From Noviherbaspirillum pedocola (GTDB lineage Bacteria; Pseudomonadota; Gammaproteobacteria; Burkholderiales; Burkholderiaceae_D): a stretch of DNA of 64,000 bases. The notes beneath the pieces are model-generated. The model was not told where the DNA came from, did no database searches, and worked only from the letters and a program-made list of their open reading frames with translations. Position 1 is the first letter of the stretch; the number at the start of each line of letters is the position of its first letter. Location of the stretch: the NCBI RefSeq assembly GCF_016632335.1, contig NZ_JAEPBG010000018.1, forward strand, positions 1 to 64,000. The letters run 5' to 3'. The translations under genes and the position numbers were made by a program. Below are positions 7,286 through 17,314 of the stretch, one piece after another.

Positions 7286-9448
7286 TTATTTGCGCACTGC
7301 CTTCGCATAGTCAAAGTAGCGGTAGGTCTTGCCATCCACGCTCAGGTCCTTCACCGCCATGTTGATGGTGTAGGTGCCTGCGGCGAGCGACGCATCCTTG
7401 GTCGCGCCGGTGAGGTCGGTCGGCAGCTCGAACGCCAGGCCGCTGGCCGCGGACGAGCTCACGGTGGACGCGGCCACGTTCGGTTGCGACTTCGATGCCG
7501 GAGTGACCAGCGCTTCATTGATCACGCGACCGTCGGCCTGCGGCATGGACAAACCGAGCAGATAGGCCACGGTCGGCGCGACGTCGACGTTGCCGGTCGG
7601 CGTGGTCAGCGTCAGGCCGCCCTGGAAGGACGGTCCATTTGCAATCAGCGTGTTGTGCACGTCGGCGATGCCGAAGCTGCCATGCATGCCACGCTGACCG
7701 CCGACGCTTTCGAACTCGATACCGGGCATGCCCTGGATGGACGTGTCGGCATCCCAGTTGAAGGACACCACCACGTCGGGCTGGCCATTGTTCTGGCGCT
7801 TGCCGTTTTCCAGATTGGCCTGCGCCATCGTCAGCGTGCCGGGAATGGAACCGTAGCGGCTGTCGACGAAGATCGCGCCGTATTCCTCGCGCTGCTGCAG
7901 CACCTTCACCAGGTTCTGCACCGTGGCCGCATCATGGCTGGGAACATAGAAGTAATCCGAGCCGCCGTTGGCCGCGACGACGATGCCGTTGGCCGGAAGC
8001 GACCCCGGCGCCGGCACGGTGAAGCGCGCGGTCGGGTTGCTGGTCTTCGTGGCGCTGATGGCCTGGTACTTGGTATTGACGGTGCCGCACAGCGCGCCGT
8101 TGGCGTCAGTCTTCACCGGCAGGGTCGGATTGCCGTTTGCATCCAGGCCATACATGGCGCTGGTGCTGCAGCCGCTGCCGTCATAGGCGTTGAAACCGCG
8201 ATAGGTCAGCAGGTCGGCCGAGCGCACGTCGCCGGAGAAGGAATAGCCATTGGCGTTGACCGCGCCCAGCGATGCCGCGCTGGTGCCGCTGGTGGAACCG
8301 TTCACCGCCGTGCCGTTGGGCAGGCTCGCCGACGGCGTGATCGCGCGCAGCGGATACAGCGACAGCGGACCGGACACGCTCGAATGGCCATGGTCGGACA
8401 CCACGACGAGGTTGGTGCTGTTGTCCATGCCGTTGGCGCGCAGCGCAGCGATCAGCTCGCCCAGGCGCGCATCCTGCGAGCGCAGGCCGGCTTTCATGTT
8501 CGCGGTGCCCGGACCGTAACCGTGCTCGACATTGTCCGGCGTGCGAAACCAGATCAGCGACAGCATCGGCTTCTTCTTCGGCAGGATGTACTGCGTGTAG
8601 ACCGACAGCATGTATTTGTTGGCCGCGTCTTCCGGCGCGCCCTGGGTGGTGTCGGCCGAATCGCGCGCGGCCACGGTCAGCGTGCCGTTCGGATCATAGG
8701 CGGTGGTATTGAAGGTGATGTAGCCGGCGCGCGCGGTCGGATTGCCGTTGGACGAAGCCAGCGTCACCGCATCGGCGCCGGAATAGTTCTTTACGACATT
8801 GGCCGGCAGTGCGATGCCGCTGTTCTGCAACTCGGTGGCCAGGCTGCGCGGCTGCACCGTGTTTTCATCGAGGAAGACGCCGCCCTGTCCCAGGTCCTGC
8901 AGATAGGCAGCGCCGGACTTGCCGATGGTCGCGGTCGTCAGACCGGCGGCCTGCGCGGTCGCGAACAGGCTCTTCACCAGCAGCAGCTGGCCGCCGTAGT
9001 AAGTGTTCAGCGTGGCCAGCACGGCATAGTCTTCGGTGAAGACCGGGTCCTGGTAATCCTGCGCGCTGCCGGACGCGCCATTGCCCGCCGGGATCGTATT
9101 GGCGCTGCCTTGCGGCGGCGTCCAGAAAGTGTTGCCGTAGAAACCGCTGGTCTTCGGGAAGGAACCGGTCGCAAACGACGACGAGTTCATCATCGTGAAG
9201 GTCGGATAGGTCGAATGGTTGTCGCTGAAGTTCACGCCGGATTGGCGCAGCGCGTACAGGTTGGGTGTGTCGGTGGCATTCACCGAGTCGGGACGCAGGC
9301 CGTCCCAGACCATGATGATGGTGCGGGTCGGCGTCAGCGTGGTCGTGCCGGCCGCCGCTGCGGCGGGCGCATCATCGGAGCCGCCGGCGCAGCCGGCGAG
9401 AACGGCGCTCGCAATCAATGCGCCGATCAGGGTAAGGCGAAACTTCAC
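7286..9448 (-). CDS. alkaline phosphatase superfamily phosphodiesterase (lipoprotein)
   Basis: A 720-residue lipoprotein of the type I phosphodiesterase/nucleotide pyrophosphatase clan. The signal ends in the lipobox LAGC (Cys20). Metal and catalytic motifs are present: Asp49 in IIMVWDGLRPD, a Thr nucleophile at about 85 in YPTFTMMNSSSFATG, the VVSDHGHS metal site, and a C-terminal HGSFGI. It probably hydrolyses a phosphodiester or phosphate ester at the cell surface or in the periplasm; the substrate is unknown. The start is a GTG at 9448 with GGAGG upstream, which places the lipobox correctly. It sits backwards inside the trp gene order, divergent from trpG. Confidence 0.85.
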   Translation of the reverse strand: MKFRLTLIGALIASAVLAGCAGGSDDAPAAAAAGTTTLTPTRTIIMVWDGLRPDSVNATDTPNLYALRQSGVNFSDNHSTYPTFTMMNSSSFATGSFPKTSGFYGNTFWTPPQGSANTIPAGNGASGSAQDYQDPVFTEDYAVLATLNTYYGGQLLLVKSLFATAQAAGLTTATIGKSGAAYLQDLGQGGVFLDENTVQPRSLATELQNSGIALPANVVKNYSGADAVTLASSNGNPTARAGYITFNTTAYDPNGTLTVAARDSADTTQGAPEDAANKYMLSVYTQYILPKKKPMLSLIWFRTPDNVEHGYGPGTANMKAGLRSQDARLGELIAALRANGMDNSTNLVVVSDHGHSSVSGPLSLYPLRAITPSASLPNGTAVNGSTSGTSAASLGAVNANGYSFSGDVRSADLLTYRGFNAYDGSGCSTSAMYGLDANGNPTLPVKTDANGALCGTVNTKYQAISATKTSNPTARFTVPAPGSLPANGIVVAANGGSDYFYVPSHDAATVQNLVKVLQQREEYGAIFVDSRYGSIPGTLTMAQANLENGKRQNNGQPDVVVSFNWDADTSIQGMPGIEFESVGGQRGMHGSFGIADVHNTLIANGPSFQGGLTLTTPTGNVDVAPTVAYLLGLSMPQADGRVINEALVTPASKSQPNVAASTVSSSAASGLAFELPTDLTGATKDASLAAGTYTINMAVKDLSVDGKTYRYFDYAKAVRK

Positions 9449-9677
9449 GGGAGATCCTCCGGGGGTCGTGGCTATCGGAACGGGCAAAACATTGCCTCTT
9501 GTCAAAGACGCCATATGATGGCGGGCTCAAATGACATGCCGGTGACCAACCGGTTTCAGCACGATGACGCGCGCAGCGGCCGATGGCGATGCTGCCCACC
9601 CCGACCTCTTCTTTTCGGCGAAAATAGCGCCCTGTTTGCGGATCTTCCGCAGTCAAACACATAGGATGACAAGCGAA

Positions 9678-10241
<564 letters not shown>

Positions 10242-10264
10242 AGCGCTTACCCACCGGAGCCACC

Positions 10265-11314
10265 ATGCCGATCACCCCCCAGGAAGCGCTGTTGCGCTGC
10301 ATCGAGCACCGCGAAATCTTCCACGATGAAATGCTGTCCCTGTTCCGCCGCATCATGTCCGGCGAGATGTCGCCGGTGATGATCGCCGCGCTGACCATGG
10401 GCCTGCGCGTGAAGAAGGAAACCATAGGCGAGATCACCGCCGCCGCGCAGGTCATGCGGGAGTTCTGCACCAAGGTGCCGTTGGAAGATACGAGCGGCCT
10501 GCTCGACATCGTTGGCACCGGCGGCGACGGTGCCAATACCTTCAACATCTCGACCGCATCGATGTTCGTGGCCGCTGCCTGCGGCGCGCGCGTGGCCAAG
10601 CATGGCGGGCGCAGCGTGTCCTCGTCCTCGGGCAGCGCCGATGTGCTCGAAGCGCTGGGCGCGAATATCAACCTGCAACCCGCGCAGGTGGCCGAGAGCA
10701 TCGCGCAGACCGGCATCGGCTTCATGTTCGCGCCCAACCATCACGCGGCGATGAAGCATGCGGCGCCGGTTCGGCGCGAACTCGGCGTGCGCACCATCTT
10801 CAACATCCTCGGTCCGCTGACCAACCCGGCCGGCGCGCCGAACATCCTGATGGGCGTGTTCCATGCGGATCTGGTCGGCATCCAGGTGCGCGTGCTGCAG
10901 CGCCTCGGCGCCGAGCGTGCCATCGTGGTCTGGGGTCGCGACAACATGGATGAAGTCTCGCTCGGCGCGGCAACCGCGGTCGGCGAATTGCGCGACGGCG
11001 AGGTGCATGAATATGACATCCATCCGGAAGACTTCGGCCTGTCCATGATCGCCAGCCGCAACCTGAAGGTGTCCGGCGCGGCCGAGTCCAAGGCCCGTGT
11101 GCTGGAAGCGCTCAGCAACGAGCCCGGACCGGCGCGCGACATCGTGATCCTGAACGCTGGAACCGCGTTATATGCGAACGGCAGCGCGCCGGCGATCGAT
11201 GCCGGCATGGCGATGGCGCGCGAAGCCATCGCCTCGGGCGCGGCGCGCGACAAGCTGGAGCAATTCGTGCGCGCCACCCGCGACATCGGCGGCGCGCCCG
11301 CAGACAAACACTGA
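10265..11314 (+). CDS. trpD: anthranilate phosphoribosyltransferase
   Basis: A 349-residue enzyme that transfers phosphoribose from PRPP to anthranilate. The PRPP loop GTGGDG, the [21 protein letters not shown] segment and the [10 protein letters not shown] motif are all intact, and the length is normal. The start at 10265 has GGAG about five bases upstream. It lies between trpG (23-bp gap) and trpC (11-bp gap), so the three form one operon. Confidence 0.97.
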   Translation: MPITPQEALLRCIEHREIFHDEMLSLFRRIMSGEMSPVMIAALTMGLRVKKETIGEITAAAQVMREFCTKVPLEDTSGLLDIVGTGGDGANTFNISTASMFVAAACGARVAKHGGRSVSSSSGSADVLEALGANINLQPAQVAESIAQTGIGFMFAPNHHAAMKHAAPVRRELGVRTIFNILGPLTNPAGAPNILMGVFHADLVGIQVRVLQRLGAERAIVVWGRDNMDEVSLGAATAVGELRDGEVHEYDIHPEDFGLSMIASRNLKVSGAAESKARVLEALSNEPGPARDIVILNAGTALYANGSAPAIDAGMAMAREAIASGAARDKLEQFVRATRDIGGAPADKH

Positions 11315-11325
11315 GCCTCATTCCC

Positions 11326-12123
11326 ATGTCCGACATACTCGAGAAAATCCTGGCCGTGAAGGCCGAAGAAGTGGCTGCCGCGAAAAAGGAACGCAGCCTG
11401 GAAAGCCTGCGCGCGCAGGCCGAATCCGAAGAAGCGCGCGACGATCTGCGCGGCTTCGAAGGCAGCCTGCGCGGCAAGATTGCCGCCGGCCGCGCCGGCG
11501 TGATCGCCGAAGTGAAGAAGGCTTCGCCTTCGAAAGGCGTGCTGCGCGCGGACTTCCATCCGGCGCAGATTGCGCAAAGCTATGAAGCGCATGGCGCGGC
11601 CTGCCTGTCGGTGCTGACGGACGAGCAGTTTTTCCAGGGCGCGCCGGACTACCTGCGGCAAGCGCGCGCAGCCTGCGAGCTGCCGGTGCTGCGCAAGGAT
11701 TTCATGATCGATCCGTATCAGGTGTATCAGGCCCGAGCCTGGGGCGCGGATTGCATCCTGCTGATCGTCGCGGCGCTGGACGCGGGTCGCATGGCCGAGC
11801 TTGAAGCCTGCGCGCATGAGCTGGGCATGGATGTGCTGGTGGAAGTGCATGGCGGCGATGAACTCGACGCCGCGCTGAAGCTCAATACCCGGCTGCTCGG
11901 CATCAACAACCGCAATCTGCGCACCTTCGAGACTTCGCTGCAGAACACCATCGACCTCCTGCCGCGCATACCGAAGGATAAGCTGGTTGTCACCGAGTCC
12001 GGCATTCTTGCACCGGCGGATGTGCAGCGCATGCGCGAGGCCGATGTGCATGCCTTCCTGGTCGGCGAAGCGTTCATGCGCGCGCCGGAGCCGGGGGTGG
12101 AGCTGGCGAGACTGTTTGGTTGA
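11326..12123 (+). CDS. trpC: indole-3-glycerol phosphate synthase
   Basis: A 265-residue TIM-barrel enzyme that closes CdRP to indole-3-glycerol phosphate. The active-site stretches [39 protein letters not shown] and VTESGI are present. It is monofunctional, without a fused TrpF. It is the last gene of trpGDC in this window and ends only 5 bp before a palindromic GTAG repeat. Confidence 0.97.
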   Translation: MSDILEKILAVKAEEVAAAKKERSLESLRAQAESEEARDDLRGFEGSLRGKIAAGRAGVIAEVKKASPSKGVLRADFHPAQIAQSYEAHGAACLSVLTDEQFFQGAPDYLRQARAACELPVLRKDFMIDPYQVYQARAWGADCILLIVAALDAGRMAELEACAHELGMDVLVEVHGGDELDAALKLNTRLLGINNRNLRTFETSLQNTIDLLPRIPKDKLVVTESGILAPADVQRMREADVHAFLVGEAFMRAPEPGVELARLFG

Positions 12124-12128
12124 TGTTC

Positions 12129-12208
12129 GTAGGTTGGGCTGACGAAGGAAGCCCAACGGAAGTCCGCAAAGGTTTGGCCTCCATGTTGGGCTTGCCAGCC
12201 CAACCTAC
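12129..12208. repeat. GTAG palindromic element, family A (80 bp), copy 1
   Basis: An 80-bp element that begins GTAGGTTGGGCT and ends AGCCCAACCTAC, so the ends form a 12-bp perfect inverted repeat. Inside it are further TTGGGCT/AGCCCAA arms, giving a nested hairpin at each end. A copy of the same length, differing at only a few positions, lies at 45299-45378. The GTAG base and palindromic form resemble REP elements mobilised by REP-associated tyrosine transposases; no such transposase is in the window. Confidence 0.85.
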
Positions 12209-12242
12209 GCATGGCCAACATACCTGCGGCCGGCGGGCGCCT

Positions 12243-12269
12243 GATGTTGGGCTTGCCAGCCCAACCTAC
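12243..12269. repeat. family A element, extra right arm
   Basis: The right half of the 80-bp element (TGTTGGGCTTGCCAGCCCAA and on to CCTAC) is repeated here, 34 bp after the complete copy. Its terminal CTA, read on the minus strand, is the TAG stop codon of the M61 peptidase gene. The 34 bp between are unrelated GC-rich sequence. Confidence 0.8.
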
Positions 12270-14068
12270 GAAGCTTGCGTCAGCCAGGCCCGCCGCATCT
12301 TCGCCGCCGACGCCGGCTTATCCTGCGCCGCAAAGCGCAACTGCGGCGCGCCGTCCGCGGTGAGTTTCACGTCGAAGGCCATCAGCTCATCGCGCCGGAA
12401 TGCATGCACCCGCACCACATCGTTGACCCGGTAGCGCGATAGCAGCGTATCGAGATTGGATGCCGTCACGCGCAAGCCGTCGATGGCCACCAGCAGATCC
12501 AGCGCCGACAGCCCTGCCCGATGCGCGGCGCCGCCTTCATGCACATTCGCCAGCTTGCAGTCATTGCCTTCTTTCGTCGTGCGCACGCCCAGTGATGGCT
12601 TCGGGTTGTCGCGCTTGTCGTCGACATCGATACCAAAGGCCGCGAACAGCTTCGCCAGCGGCACATCCTCGGTGCCATGGATGCAACGGTCGAAGTAGCG
12701 CTTGAGCTTCAGGCCGGACACTTCCTCGAACAAGGCCAGCACGTCGTCCTCGCCGATGCCGCGTCCCGCGTCCTCGCCTTCGCCATAGAAACTGCTGCCA
12801 TAGCGCTGCCACAGCGCGCGCATCACGTCGTCGAGGGAGCGCTTGCTGCGGGTTTCGCTTCGTATCGTCAGGTCCAGGCCGAGCGCTACCAGCGAACCCT
12901 TCTGGTAATAGCTGACGATGGCGTTCGGCGCATTCTCGTCCTGGCGGTAATACTTGATCCACGCATCGAAGCTGGACTCGGCCACGCTCTGCTTGTTGCG
13001 GCCGGCGCCGCGCTGCACGCCGCTGGCGGTCTTGGCCAGCATCTTCAGGTAGTCGTCTTCATCGATCAGCCCGGCGCGCATCAGCATCAGATCGTCGTAA
13101 TAGCTGGTGAAGCCTTCGAACAGCCACAACAGCGAGGTATAGCCTTCGTTCTGCAGGTCGTAGGGCGCGAACGCGGCCGGCTTGATGCGCTTCACATTCC
13201 AGCTGTGGAAGTACTCGTGGCTGCACAGGCCGAGATAGGTACGGTAACCCTCGCTCATCTCCTTGCGACCCATGACCGGCAGGTCCGCGCGCGAGCAGAT
13301 CAGCGCGGTCGATGCGCGATGTTCCAGTCCGCCATAGCCATCGCCAATGGCCAGCGTCATGAACACATAGCGCTCCATCGGCGCGCGCCGGCTCTTCGGT
13401 TCGAACAGCCGGATCTGCGCTTCGCATACCCGCTTCAGATCGGCGGTGAGTCGCGCCATGTCGAGATTCGGCACGCGGCCGGTGATGACGACATCATGCT
13501 GCACGCCATGCGCCTTGAAGCTCGCCAGTGCGAAGTCGCCCATCTCCACCGGGTGGTCGATCAGCTCGTCATAGTCCTGCGCCACATAGCGGCCGAAGCC
13601 ATAGCGCTCGGCATCGAGCTCCGGCAGCGCGGTGGCCACGCGCCAGGCAGCATAGCCCTCGCCATCCGGGCGGCGGATATCGACTTCATGCGGCGCGTCT
13701 TCCTGGCCGATTACGCGCAGGAAGACGCTGGTGCCATTGAAGAAGCCATGGGTCGCATCCAGATGCGCGGCGCGCACCGACAAGTCCCAGGCATAGACTT
13801 CATAGGTCAGCACCAGCGGACCATCGCAACGCGCGGCTTGCCAGCTGTGCTTGTCGAGCTTCTTCAACGCGACTTTCCTGCCCTGCGACGCCGCGGCGAT
13901 GCGCACGATGTTGCGCGCGAACTCGCGGATCATGTAGCTGCCCGGTATCCATGCCGGCAGCGCGAAACGCTGGCCGGCCGGATCGGGTGTATCGACGGTC
14001 AGCGTCACCTCGAACAGATGCGCGGCCGGGTCTTTCGCGGTGATGCTGTAGCGGATGGGATGGGACAT
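12266..14068 (-). CDS. M61 family metallopeptidase with PDZ domain
   Basis: A 600-residue protein of the glycyl aminopeptidase family. It has an N-terminal beta-rich domain (1-180), a GGLEH aminopeptidase-type substrate motif (247-251), the zinc motif HEYFH (284-288), a helical catalytic domain, and a PDZ domain at about 490-570 that could bind peptide C-termini. No signal peptide is visible, so it is probably cytoplasmic. The start at 14068 has AGGAG upstream. It follows the AcuI-like gene by 12 bp. The stop codon lies inside the terminal CTAC of a palindromic repeat, which implies that insertion of the repeat replaced the original 3' end. Confidence 0.93.
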   Translation of the reverse strand: MSHPIRYSITAKDPAAHLFEVTLTVDTPDPAGQRFALPAWIPGSYMIREFARNIVRIAAASQGRKVALKKLDKHSWQAARCDGPLVLTYEVYAWDLSVRAAHLDATHGFFNGTSVFLRVIGQEDAPHEVDIRRPDGEGYAAWRVATALPELDAERYGFGRYVAQDYDELIDHPVEMGDFALASFKAHGVQHDVVITGRVPNLDMARLTADLKRVCEAQIRLFEPKSRRAPMERYVFMTLAIGDGYGGLEHRASTALICSRADLPVMGRKEMSEGYRTYLGLCSHEYFHSWNVKRIKPAAFAPYDLQNEGYTSLLWLFEGFTSYYDDLMLMRAGLIDEDDYLKMLAKTASGVQRGAGRNKQSVAESSFDAWIKYYRQDENAPNAIVSYYQKGSLVALGLDLTIRSETRSKRSLDDVMRALWQRYGSSFYGEGEDAGRGIGEDDVLALFEEVSGLKLKRYFDRCIHGTEDVPLAKLFAAFGIDVDDKRDNPKPSLGVRTTKEGNDCKLANVHEGGAAHRAGLSALDLLVAIDGLRVTASNLDTLLSRYRVNDVVRVHAFRRDELMAFDVKLTADGAPQLRFAAQDKPASAAKMRRAWLTQAS

Positions 14069-14080
14069 GCGGCTCCTTGG

Positions 14081-15070
14081 TTAACCGTGCACGTTCACGA
14101 CCAGGCGGCCGCGAACCTTCCCCGCCAGTATCTCCGGGGCCTTGGCGATAGCCTGCGACAAGCCGATCTCGGTGGTAATCGCATCAAGCTTTGCCGCGTC
14201 GAGATCCGTAGCCAATCGCTGCCATGCCTCGATGCGCTTGGCCTTCGGCGCCATCACGCTGTCGATGCCGATCAGCTTCACGCTGCGCAGGATGAAGGGT
14301 GCGACCGATGCCGGAAAGTCCATGCCTTGAGCCAGGCCACATGCGGTGACGGTGCCGCCGTAGCGGGTCTGTGCCACCGCATTGGCCAGCGTATGCGAGC
14401 CAACGCAATCGATGACGCCGGCCCAGCGTTCCTTCTGCAAAGGCTTGCCCGGCGCGGACAGCTCGGCGCGGTCGATGACTTCGGCTGCGCCCAGGGACTT
14501 CAGATAATCGGCTTCATTCATCTTGCCGGTGGAAGCGACGATGCGATAACCCCAGCCGGCCAGGATCGCGACCGCGACGCTGCCCACGCCGCCGGAAGCG
14601 CCGGTGACCAGCACTTCGCCGGCATCCTTGTCCACGCCCTGCTGCTGCAGCGCGAGCGCGGAAAGCATGGCGGTATAGCCGGCAGTGCCGATGGCCATCG
14701 CGCTGCGCGCGGACATGCCCGCGGGCATGGGAATCAACCAATCGCCTTTCAGGCGCGCGCGCTCGGCCAGGCAACCCATGTGGGTTTCGCCTACGCCCCA
14801 GCCATTCAGGATGAAGCGGTCGCCCGGCTTCCAGTCCGGGTGGCTGGATTCGATGACTTCGCCTGCGCCATCGATGCCGGGCACCATCGGCCACTTGCGC
14901 ACCACCGGGGACTTGCCGGTGATGGCCAGGCCATCCTTGAAGTTGATCGTGGAATAGTCGACGGCGACGGTGACATCGCCATCGGTGGGAAGCTGCGCTT
15001 CATCGAGCTGCGTCAGCTGCGCATCGGTGCTGCCGTCCTCTTTCTTATTGAGCAGGATCGCTTTATACAT
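14081..15070 (-). CDS. acrylyl-CoA reductase-type (AcuI/YhdH) oxidoreductase
   Basis: A 329-residue zinc-independent MDR-family enzyme, close in length and layout to AcuI/YhdH, which reduces acryloyl-CoA to propionyl-CoA with NADPH. It shows DYSTINFKDGLAITG, the proline-rich PMVPGIDGAGEV, the dinucleotide motif VTGASGGVGSVAVAIL and the C-terminal LAGKVRGRLVVN ending. AGGAG precedes the start. It lies in a minus-strand series between dsbC (99-bp gap) and the M61 peptidase. A general quinone or enone reductase cannot be excluded. Confidence 0.88.
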   Translation of the reverse strand: MYKAILLNKKEDGSTDAQLTQLDEAQLPTDGDVTVAVDYSTINFKDGLAITGKSPVVRKWPMVPGIDGAGEVIESSHPDWKPGDRFILNGWGVGETHMGCLAERARLKGDWLIPMPAGMSARSAMAIGTAGYTAMLSALALQQQGVDKDAGEVLVTGASGGVGSVAVAILAGWGYRIVASTGKMNEADYLKSLGAAEVIDRAELSAPGKPLQKERWAGVIDCVGSHTLANAVAQTRYGGTVTACGLAQGMDFPASVAPFILRSVKLIGIDSVMAPKAKRIEAWQRLATDLDAAKLDAITTEIGLSQAIAKAPEILAGKVRGRLVVNVHG

Positions 15071-15169
15071 GGGAGTCTCCTGGTTGGGGAGACCCGATTA
15101 TAGACGCGGCCCCGCTCGAGGACCTGCGCGGCGCCATGCATGGCGACGGACCGCGCGGCATGCCGGCAT

Positions 15170-15892
15170 TTACTTCACGGAAGCGAATTTGGCTTCCAGT
15201 CCCTTCGCATCGATCGCGCCCGGAATGCGCGTGCCGTCGGTGAAGAAGATGGTCGGCGTGCCGGTGATGTGCAGGTTCTGGCCGAGCGCGAAGACCTTGT
15301 CGTTCGGCGTATTGCAGCTTGCCGGCGCGGCGGGCGCGGCCTTGCCATCGAGCATCCAGTCGTCCCAAGCTTTCGCGCGGTTCGGCGCGCACCAGACGTT
15401 GCGCGACTTGTCGGCGGAATCCGGCGACAGGATGTTGTACAGGAAGGTGTAGACGGTCACGTTGTCCACGTCCTTCAGCGTATGGCGGAAGCGCTTGCAG
15501 TAGCCGCAGTTCGGGTCCTCGAAGACCGCGATCACGCGCTTGCCATTGCCCTTGACGGTCTTGATCGCCGCATCGAGCGGCAGGTCGGAGAACTTGATCT
15601 TGTTGATCTCGTCCACGCGCGCCTTGGTGTAATCCTCGGTGGTGTTGGCATCGAGAATGCGGCCGATGAACAGGTACTTGGCCAGGCCATCGGTATAGAA
15701 CAATTCATTGCCGACGCGGACTTCGAACAGGCCGCTGTACGGCGTCTTCGTTACCGAGGTGATCGAGGTGTTCGGACCCAGACGCGGCTGTATCAGCTTG
15801 CGCACTTCGGCTTCCTGCGCGTTTTCGGCGAGCGCGGACAGCGCGGGTACCAGCAGGGCCAGGGCGGCAAGGCTGCGTTTGATGGTGAGCAT
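15170..15892 (-). CDS. dsbC: thiol:disulfide interchange protein DsbC
   Basis: A 240-residue periplasmic disulfide isomerase. It has a Sec signal peptide (1-22, ending SALA), an N-terminal dimerisation domain (25-90) and a thioredoxin domain with the redox motif CGYC at 129-132. The second cysteine pair (VWC and SCN) and the cis-Pro loop GTPTIFF are also present. The start is one base after the stop of the upstream hydroxylase gene, so they are in one operon. DsbC proofreads wrongly paired disulfides in exported proteins. Confidence 0.93.
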   Translation of the reverse strand: MLTIKRSLAALALLVPALSALAENAQEAEVRKLIQPRLGPNTSITSVTKTPYSGLFEVRVGNELFYTDGLAKYLFIGRILDANTTEDYTKARVDEINKIKFSDLPLDAAIKTVKGNGKRVIAVFEDPNCGYCKRFRHTLKDVDNVTVYTFLYNILSPDSADKSRNVWCAPNRAKAWDDWMLDGKAAPAAPASCNTPNDKVFALGQNLHITGTPTIFFTDGTRIPGAIDAKGLEAKFASVK

Positions 15893-15893
15893 G

Positions 15894-17099
15894 TCAATAA
15901 CCTTCTTTCATGGAGGGCGTGCGCCCCTGTCCCATCGCATGGGACATCAGGCGACGCTTCAGGATCGGAAGCTTGTCCACCAGGGACAAGCCAAGATTGC
16001 GGGCGATGCGTAGCGGCTCGAAGTCGGTGGCGAACAGGCGCTCGAGGCCGTCGGTGGCGATTTGCATCAGCAAGATATCTTCCTTGCGCGCGCGCGCATA
16101 GCGCCGCAGCACGCGCTCGTCGCCGCAATCGCGCGCGCCGCGCGCATCGATGGCGCGCACCAGTTCGGCCACATCGGCAAAACCGAGATTCATGCCATGG
16201 CCGGCCAGCGGATGCACCACATGCGCGGCATCGCCAACCAGGGCCACCTGCGGCGCGACGATGTCATGCGGACGCACCAGCATCAGCGGCAGCGCCTTCA
16301 CGGCCTCGGGCTGCAGTGGCTGCAACTCGCCGAGCGGTTGGCCCGGCAGCGCGCCAAGCCGCGCCGCGAGCGCCGACAGCGGCTGGCCCAGCAGCGAGTC
16401 GGCCAGCGTATCGGGAGCCGACCACACCAGCGATACCCGTTCGCCAGGCAGCGGCAGCAGCGCGATGATGCCCTCATTGCCGGTGAACCATTGATGCGCA
16501 ACACTGTGATGCGGCTTCTCGCAGGCGAAGTTGGCGACGATGGCGCGCTGATGATAGGAGCGGTAATCCACGCCGATGTCGCATTGCGCTCGCACCCAGG
16601 AATGCGCGCCATCGGCGCCGACCACGAGGCTTGCGGCCAGCGTGTCGCCATTCTCCAGATGTACGGTCGCATGCTGCGCGCCCTGCTCCAGGCGCAGCGC
16701 GCGGGCTGACACCTGCTTCAGGTTCTGCGCGAAGCGTAGCGCCGCATCGAGGGCAGCGTTCAGATTGGTGTCTTCGACGATCCAGGCCAGCGCGCCGGTG
16801 CGCGCGCCGTAGGCATCGAAGCCGAGCCGCGCGCCGGGGCTGTCGCCGTTGACGGACATCGCATCGACCGGCGCGATGCGCGACGCATCCATCGCATCCC
16901 AGACACGCAGCGAGCCGAGAAGTTCGCGCGCGACGCCGTTCAATGCATAGACCCGCACATCCCAGCCTTCAACGCGGGGCGCGGGATTACCGGGTGGCGT
17001 CAGCAGCGTCACTGACAGCCCGGCCTGCGCCAGCGCCAGCGCCGTGGTCTTGCCGATGATGCCATTGCCGATCACGCAGATATCGCTTGCAGACTTCAT
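15894..17099 (-). CDS. UbiH/UbiF-family FAD-dependent hydroxylase
   Basis: A 401-residue flavoprotein monooxygenase of the ubiquinone-biosynthesis hydroxylase family. It has the FAD-binding VIGNGIIGKTTALALAQAG, the DG motif VVGADGAHSWVR and the second FAD motif VALVGDAAHVVHPLAGHGMN with the family signature PLAGHGMNLG. It likely hydroxylates a ring position of a ubiquinone precursor at the inner membrane; which position (UbiF, UbiH or UbiI type) cannot be told. First gene of the minus-strand series before dsbC. Confidence 0.9.
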   Translation of the reverse strand: MKSASDICVIGNGIIGKTTALALAQAGLSVTLLTPPGNPAPRVEGWDVRVYALNGVARELLGSLRVWDAMDASRIAPVDAMSVNGDSPGARLGFDAYGARTGALAWIVEDTNLNAALDAALRFAQNLKQVSARALRLEQGAQHATVHLENGDTLAASLVVGADGAHSWVRAQCDIGVDYRSYHQRAIVANFACEKPHHSVAHQWFTGNEGIIALLPLPGERVSLVWSAPDTLADSLLGQPLSALAARLGALPGQPLGELQPLQPEAVKALPLMLVRPHDIVAPQVALVGDAAHVVHPLAGHGMNLGFADVAELVRAIDARGARDCGDERVLRRYARARKEDILLMQIATDGLERLFATDFEPLRIARNLGLSLVDKLPILKRRLMSHAMGQGRTPSMKEGY

Positions 17100-17195
17100 G
17101 GAAGCAACCGTCAGAGTGGAGTAAATGGAATGGAAAGGAGGAAAAAGCGCGGACCATTATAACGGCTGCGTCAAAAGAAAAAGCGCCGCAAGGTC

Positions 17196-17223
17196 TTGCA
17201 TATCGCGAATGGTTTGTTATACT
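17196..17223 (+). promoter_or_regulatory. sigma-70 promoter of tRNA-Phe
   Basis: TTGCAT (17196-17201), a 16-base spacer and TATACT (17218-17223) give a good -35/-10 pair 11 bases before the first base of the mature tRNA. No other gene could use it on this strand. Confidence 0.75.
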
Positions 17224-17233
17224 TCTCCGCCTT

Positions 17234-17309
17234 GGCCTGGTAGCTCAGTCGGTAGAGCAGAGGATTGAAAATCCTTGTGTCGGTGGTTCGATTCCGCCCC
17301 GGGCCACCA
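17234..17309 (+). tRNA. tRNA-Phe (anticodon GAA)
   Basis: A 76-base cloverleaf with CCA encoded. The acceptor arm is GGCCTGG paired with CCGGGCC (one G-U), the D-loop region is GTAGCTCAGTCGGTAGAGC, the anticodon loop is TTGAAAA with GAA, and the T-arm contains GGTTCGATTCC. A promoter precedes it and an intrinsic terminator follows immediately. Confidence 0.97.
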
Positions 17310-17314
17310 AGATT

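Noticed and set aside
6353-9664. Plus-strand open frame of 1,103 codons
   Set aside because: It runs antisense through the hypothetical protein and the phosphodiesterase gene. Its translation is Arg/Gly/His-rich without domains, the usual shadow of a GC-rich gene.
12120-12434. ORF beginning [12 protein letters not shown]
   Set aside because: It is translated from the family A repeat and continues antisense to the M61 gene.
12677-15103. Plus-strand open frame of 808 codons
   Set aside because: It is antisense to the M61 peptidase and AcuI-like genes; His/Arg-rich composition and no recognisable motif.
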